A stretch of 32,532 nt of DNA, taken from Nemertoderma westbladi (Eukaryota; Xenacoelomorpha; Nemertodermatida; Nemertodermatidae). Below, in pieces: positions 30,205 through 32,532 of the stretch (its first letter is position 1; every line of letters begins with the position of its first letter). A program made the translations under genes and the position numbers. The stretch spans positions 1 to 32,532 of the forward strand of contig JAUCBJ010004841.1 of the NCBI GenBank assembly GCA_032718475.1, given 5' to 3'. The notes beneath the pieces were generated by a model. It saw only the letters and a program-made list of their open reading frames with translations. It was not told the origin of the DNA and did not search any database.

Positions 30205-32000
30205 CTAAAGTTTCCGATTAATTCTCGCTGACTTCCAAATCCTGGAAAGCCTATTCAAGGCTGCCCATGCCTTTCCCTTACGTATTCGAAGGTCCTCACC
30301 TGACTTCCGGATCCATGATCCCAGGTAACAGAAGTCATCCACATGCTCAAGCATACCATCTTTTGAGCTTATGCTCATCCGATCAGAGACTTGCTGAGGA
30401 CTTTCAAAGTTAACTGGCAAAATTTTGGTCTTTCTGGAGTTAATAAAAAGACCAACACTAGAAGCAGCATGTTCTAATGAGCTGAGGAGCCGTTGGGCTC
30501 CCTCTAGTGATTCCTTCGACTTCTGGAGCCAGTAGGTGGAGTTATCATCACCCCATCTTCATTATTTATGATCTAAGGACATGCGTAGAAAATAGTCAAC
30601 CACAATTATGAACAAGAATGGTGCAAGTGTGTCTCCCTGGAGGACGCCCCATAACACTTCAAATGGTTCTGTGTCACCGTCAACAGTAGACACAAATGTT
30701 GTCGAACCATCGTATACTGATCTGATTACTGCAATAATTTCATCAGGAATCCCATATAATGAAAGTATGCTGAACATACGTGAGCGAGAGACTGAATCAA
30801 AGGCCTTGAAGAAGTCAACAAAGATAACAGCCAGATACCTGTCTTTCTTTTTTGATAACTCTTCAATTATCCTTCTAAGTGCCAAAATGGGCTCCATGGT
30901 CCCACGACCTTTACGGAACCCATTCTGATTTCCACGGAGCAGTCTCTCAATGGGATCCCTGATGCGATTTAATAGAATCCTATTGTATAGCTTTGCAGCA
31001 ATCGAGATCAATGAGATTCCCCGAAAAGAACCATAGAGTGTTAGGTTGCCCTTCTTGGGAACTGGCACCAACTTATTTGTTTTCATTTCTTGTGGGACTC
31101 TTGTTGTTCGGTACATGTCTACTATGATGGGATAGATGAGCTTTAAACAATCAGGTATTTTAAAGACCTCAGGGGGAACACTATCTACTCCACTGGCACG
31201 ATTGGTCTTAATGCTCTTTGCAGCAGCCTTCACTTCTAGAAAGGAGATATCGCCAATGGGAATATCTGGGAGTACAGATTCAGACACTTTTACTTCTATA
31301 AAGTTATCAGGCAATACCCTGTCATTATTGAGGAGCTTTTCAAAGTGGGCCTTCCAACCATTGAGGCGATCGGCTGGTGATTCAGCCTTAACCTTGGTGG
31401 TTGGTTGGCTTTTCCGCCCAGTAAGCAAGTTGATCGATTTCCATGCCTGGGATGATTGCCTGCTGTCGTCAGCATCATTGATGGCATCAACCTGTTGGTT
31501 TATTAGCTCCTGTAGATTAACAGAGTACTGCCTGTTCAGGGACCTAGATGCAGCCTTAACTGCATTCTTGGCCGCTGTAGTCTGTTTGAGTCGGGACTCT
31601 TTCTGCGCATTATATAGGTCATTTCGGCACTTCTGGATTTTGTTGTCAGTCCAGGGGGCCCTTTTCCTGTTTCGAGGGTATACAGGAACTGTTTCTGCAG
31701 CTGCTAACTTAACTGCTTCTGTGAAGGCAGTATAGCCCTCGCAGTGATCTGCCGCCTCAGAGGCAAGAACCTCATACCTGTTGCTCAGCTGTAGTGTGAA
31801 GCTGGATCTCACACTTGGCTGTTGCAACAGAGAGGACCAGTCATGCCGCGGCAAGGCAGATTTCGTTGTTCTGCTAGCACGCAGACTAAGTCTTACCTTG
31901 GCCACAATAAGGCGGTGATCACTGGAGAAGGGTCGAAGTGTAAATGCATTACAGTCTTGTATAGAGCTCCTGTACTTCCTACGAAACAGAATATGGTCTA
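30205..32000 (-). pseudogene. LINE reverse transcriptase domain, active-site region damaged
   Basis: The long frame (its 447-codon part is 30562-31905) continues from the endonuclease through a linker to RT motifs: SFRGISLISIAAKLYNRILL, NQNGFRKGRGT, FVDFFKAFDS (motif A, catalytic Asp), YGIP and VLQGDTLAPFLF (motif B). After DYFLRMSLDHK come two consecutive stops (TAA, TGA). The same frame then resumes with RWGDDNSTYW and ESLEGAQRLLSSLEHAASSV. The spacer normally preceding the catalytic (F/Y)ADD box is missing and the box itself reads WGDD. The frame stops again at about 30205 after SARINRKL. Confidence 0.9.
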
Positions 32001-32532
32001 TCTGGGACCACTGGGTCCACTATGAGTCCATAGCTTTCCAGTTCGCTTCTTGAACTGGGTTCCAGCCGAAAACAATCCATTTCCAGAGATGAAATCCTGC
32101 AGATGGACGGAACTTCGGTTGACACTATTGCTATAGACCCAGGGCGATGTAGGTGATAGATGCAGACTTGCATTAAAGTCTCCCGGGAATGTTAAGAATG
32201 CATGCTGATCCACTCCATCAGTAGCTGCTTGTAGATTGTGGTAGAAATTTTCCACCTCCTCTACAGGGGCAACACTAGTTGGAGAGTAGCACACAATCAG
32301 AACCACCTTAGGAAACTTCTTAGCCAGTCTTCCAGAACATGAGAAATGGCAACGGATGATGCGGTTAGAGATTTGGTCTATTTTGTCCAATGCTGCATGT
32401 GCAGTTGGATTCATCAATAGACCAATACCACCATTGCCACTATCATCTGCTGACGCCAGGGCGAGTTGCCAACCGCCCCCCATGTCCTTAATCAGAACCT
32501 CATCAGTCTGACCAGTCTGCACTCGGTGCTCT
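32000..32532 (-). pseudogene. LINE apurinic-like endonuclease domain (partial)
   Basis: The frame is open to the right window edge and shows GGIGLLMNP, VVLIVCYSPTSV and PGDFNASL (the family GDFNA catalytic block). It ends KLWTHSGPSGPR at a stop near 31998. The sequence then resumes in another frame with QIDHIL and SDHRLIVAK, the latter carrying the conserved Asp-His of this nuclease fold. One small indel thus splits the domain. This domain nicks target DNA to prime reverse transcription. The N-terminal catalytic residues lie outside the window. Confidence 0.88.

Larger units (their letters stand above)
29740..32532 (-). mobile_element. APE-type non-LTR retrotransposon (LINE), 3' part, disabled
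   Basis: Endonuclease, reverse transcriptase and the C-terminal RLRFAGH region appear in order on the - strand, truncated at its 5' side only by the window edge. Frameshifts near 32000-32020 and 30160-30180 and in-frame stops near 30559-30564 and at about 30205 disable it. The QGDTLAPFLFI and YGIP blocks are shared by a widespread group of invertebrate endonuclease-RT elements. I could not assign the clade with confidence. Confidence 0.9.

Noticed and set aside
30608-31735. + strand ORFs opposite the LINE
   Set aside because: Antisense shadows of the reverse transcriptase frame.

Overview
This window is nuclear DNA from a metazoan, probably a marine invertebrate. Spliced exons, a tRNA-derived SINE, an APE-type LINE, a BEL/Pao integrase remnant, a hAT-like element and a Helitron-like end are all present, and there is no prokaryotic gene organisation. 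BEL/Pao elements are abundant in invertebrates and fish and absent from mammals. The exact lineage cannot be read from the sequence; a lophotrochozoan is only a guess.

Layout. 1-911: broken 3' end of a BEL/Pao pol gene, followed by a probable LTR from about 930. 911-2562: AT-rich DNA with a diverged 178-bp tandem duplication. 2563-5552: two orphan ORFs on the + strand (121 and 591 codons), the larger with three zinc-knuckle-like modules; no reverse transcriptase accompanies them. A candidate polypurine tract and LTR start follow at about 5620. 6833-12499: minisatellite of about 314 copies of an 18-bp unit, with a SINE abutting its right edge (12508-12778). 13552-16444: hAT-like element with 16-bp perfect inverted termini and a near-perfect 8-bp target duplication. 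It contains a Helitron-like terminus, a LINE fragment and a G-rich 12-bp minisatellite (about 78 copies). 18035-24471: a third minisatellite, about 146 copies of a 44/45-bp unit.

24472-28903: four coding exons on the - strand (28903-28765, 26957-26875, 26287-26120, 24645-24472). All have canonical splice sites and compatible phases, and together they encode 188 codons of a Q/A/M/S/P-rich low-complexity protein I could not identify. A fourth minisatellite (21-bp unit) lies in the intron between the first two. 29740-32532: a 5'-truncated (by the window edge), frameshifted LINE on the - strand. A fragment of the same family lies inside the hAT-like element in the opposite orientation.

The most striking observation is that the 44-bp minisatellite begins exactly at the 5' splice site of the last visible exon. 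The authentic donor (GAG then GTGAGAGTC) is the first repeat unit of the array. On the transcribed strand almost every one of the roughly 146 units repeats GTGAGAGTC, so the intron opens with more than 6 kb of reiterated donor-like sequence. The minisatellites occupy roughly 13.5 kb of 32.5 kb. Nearly all long ORFs in them are by-products of repeat units whose length is a multiple of three.
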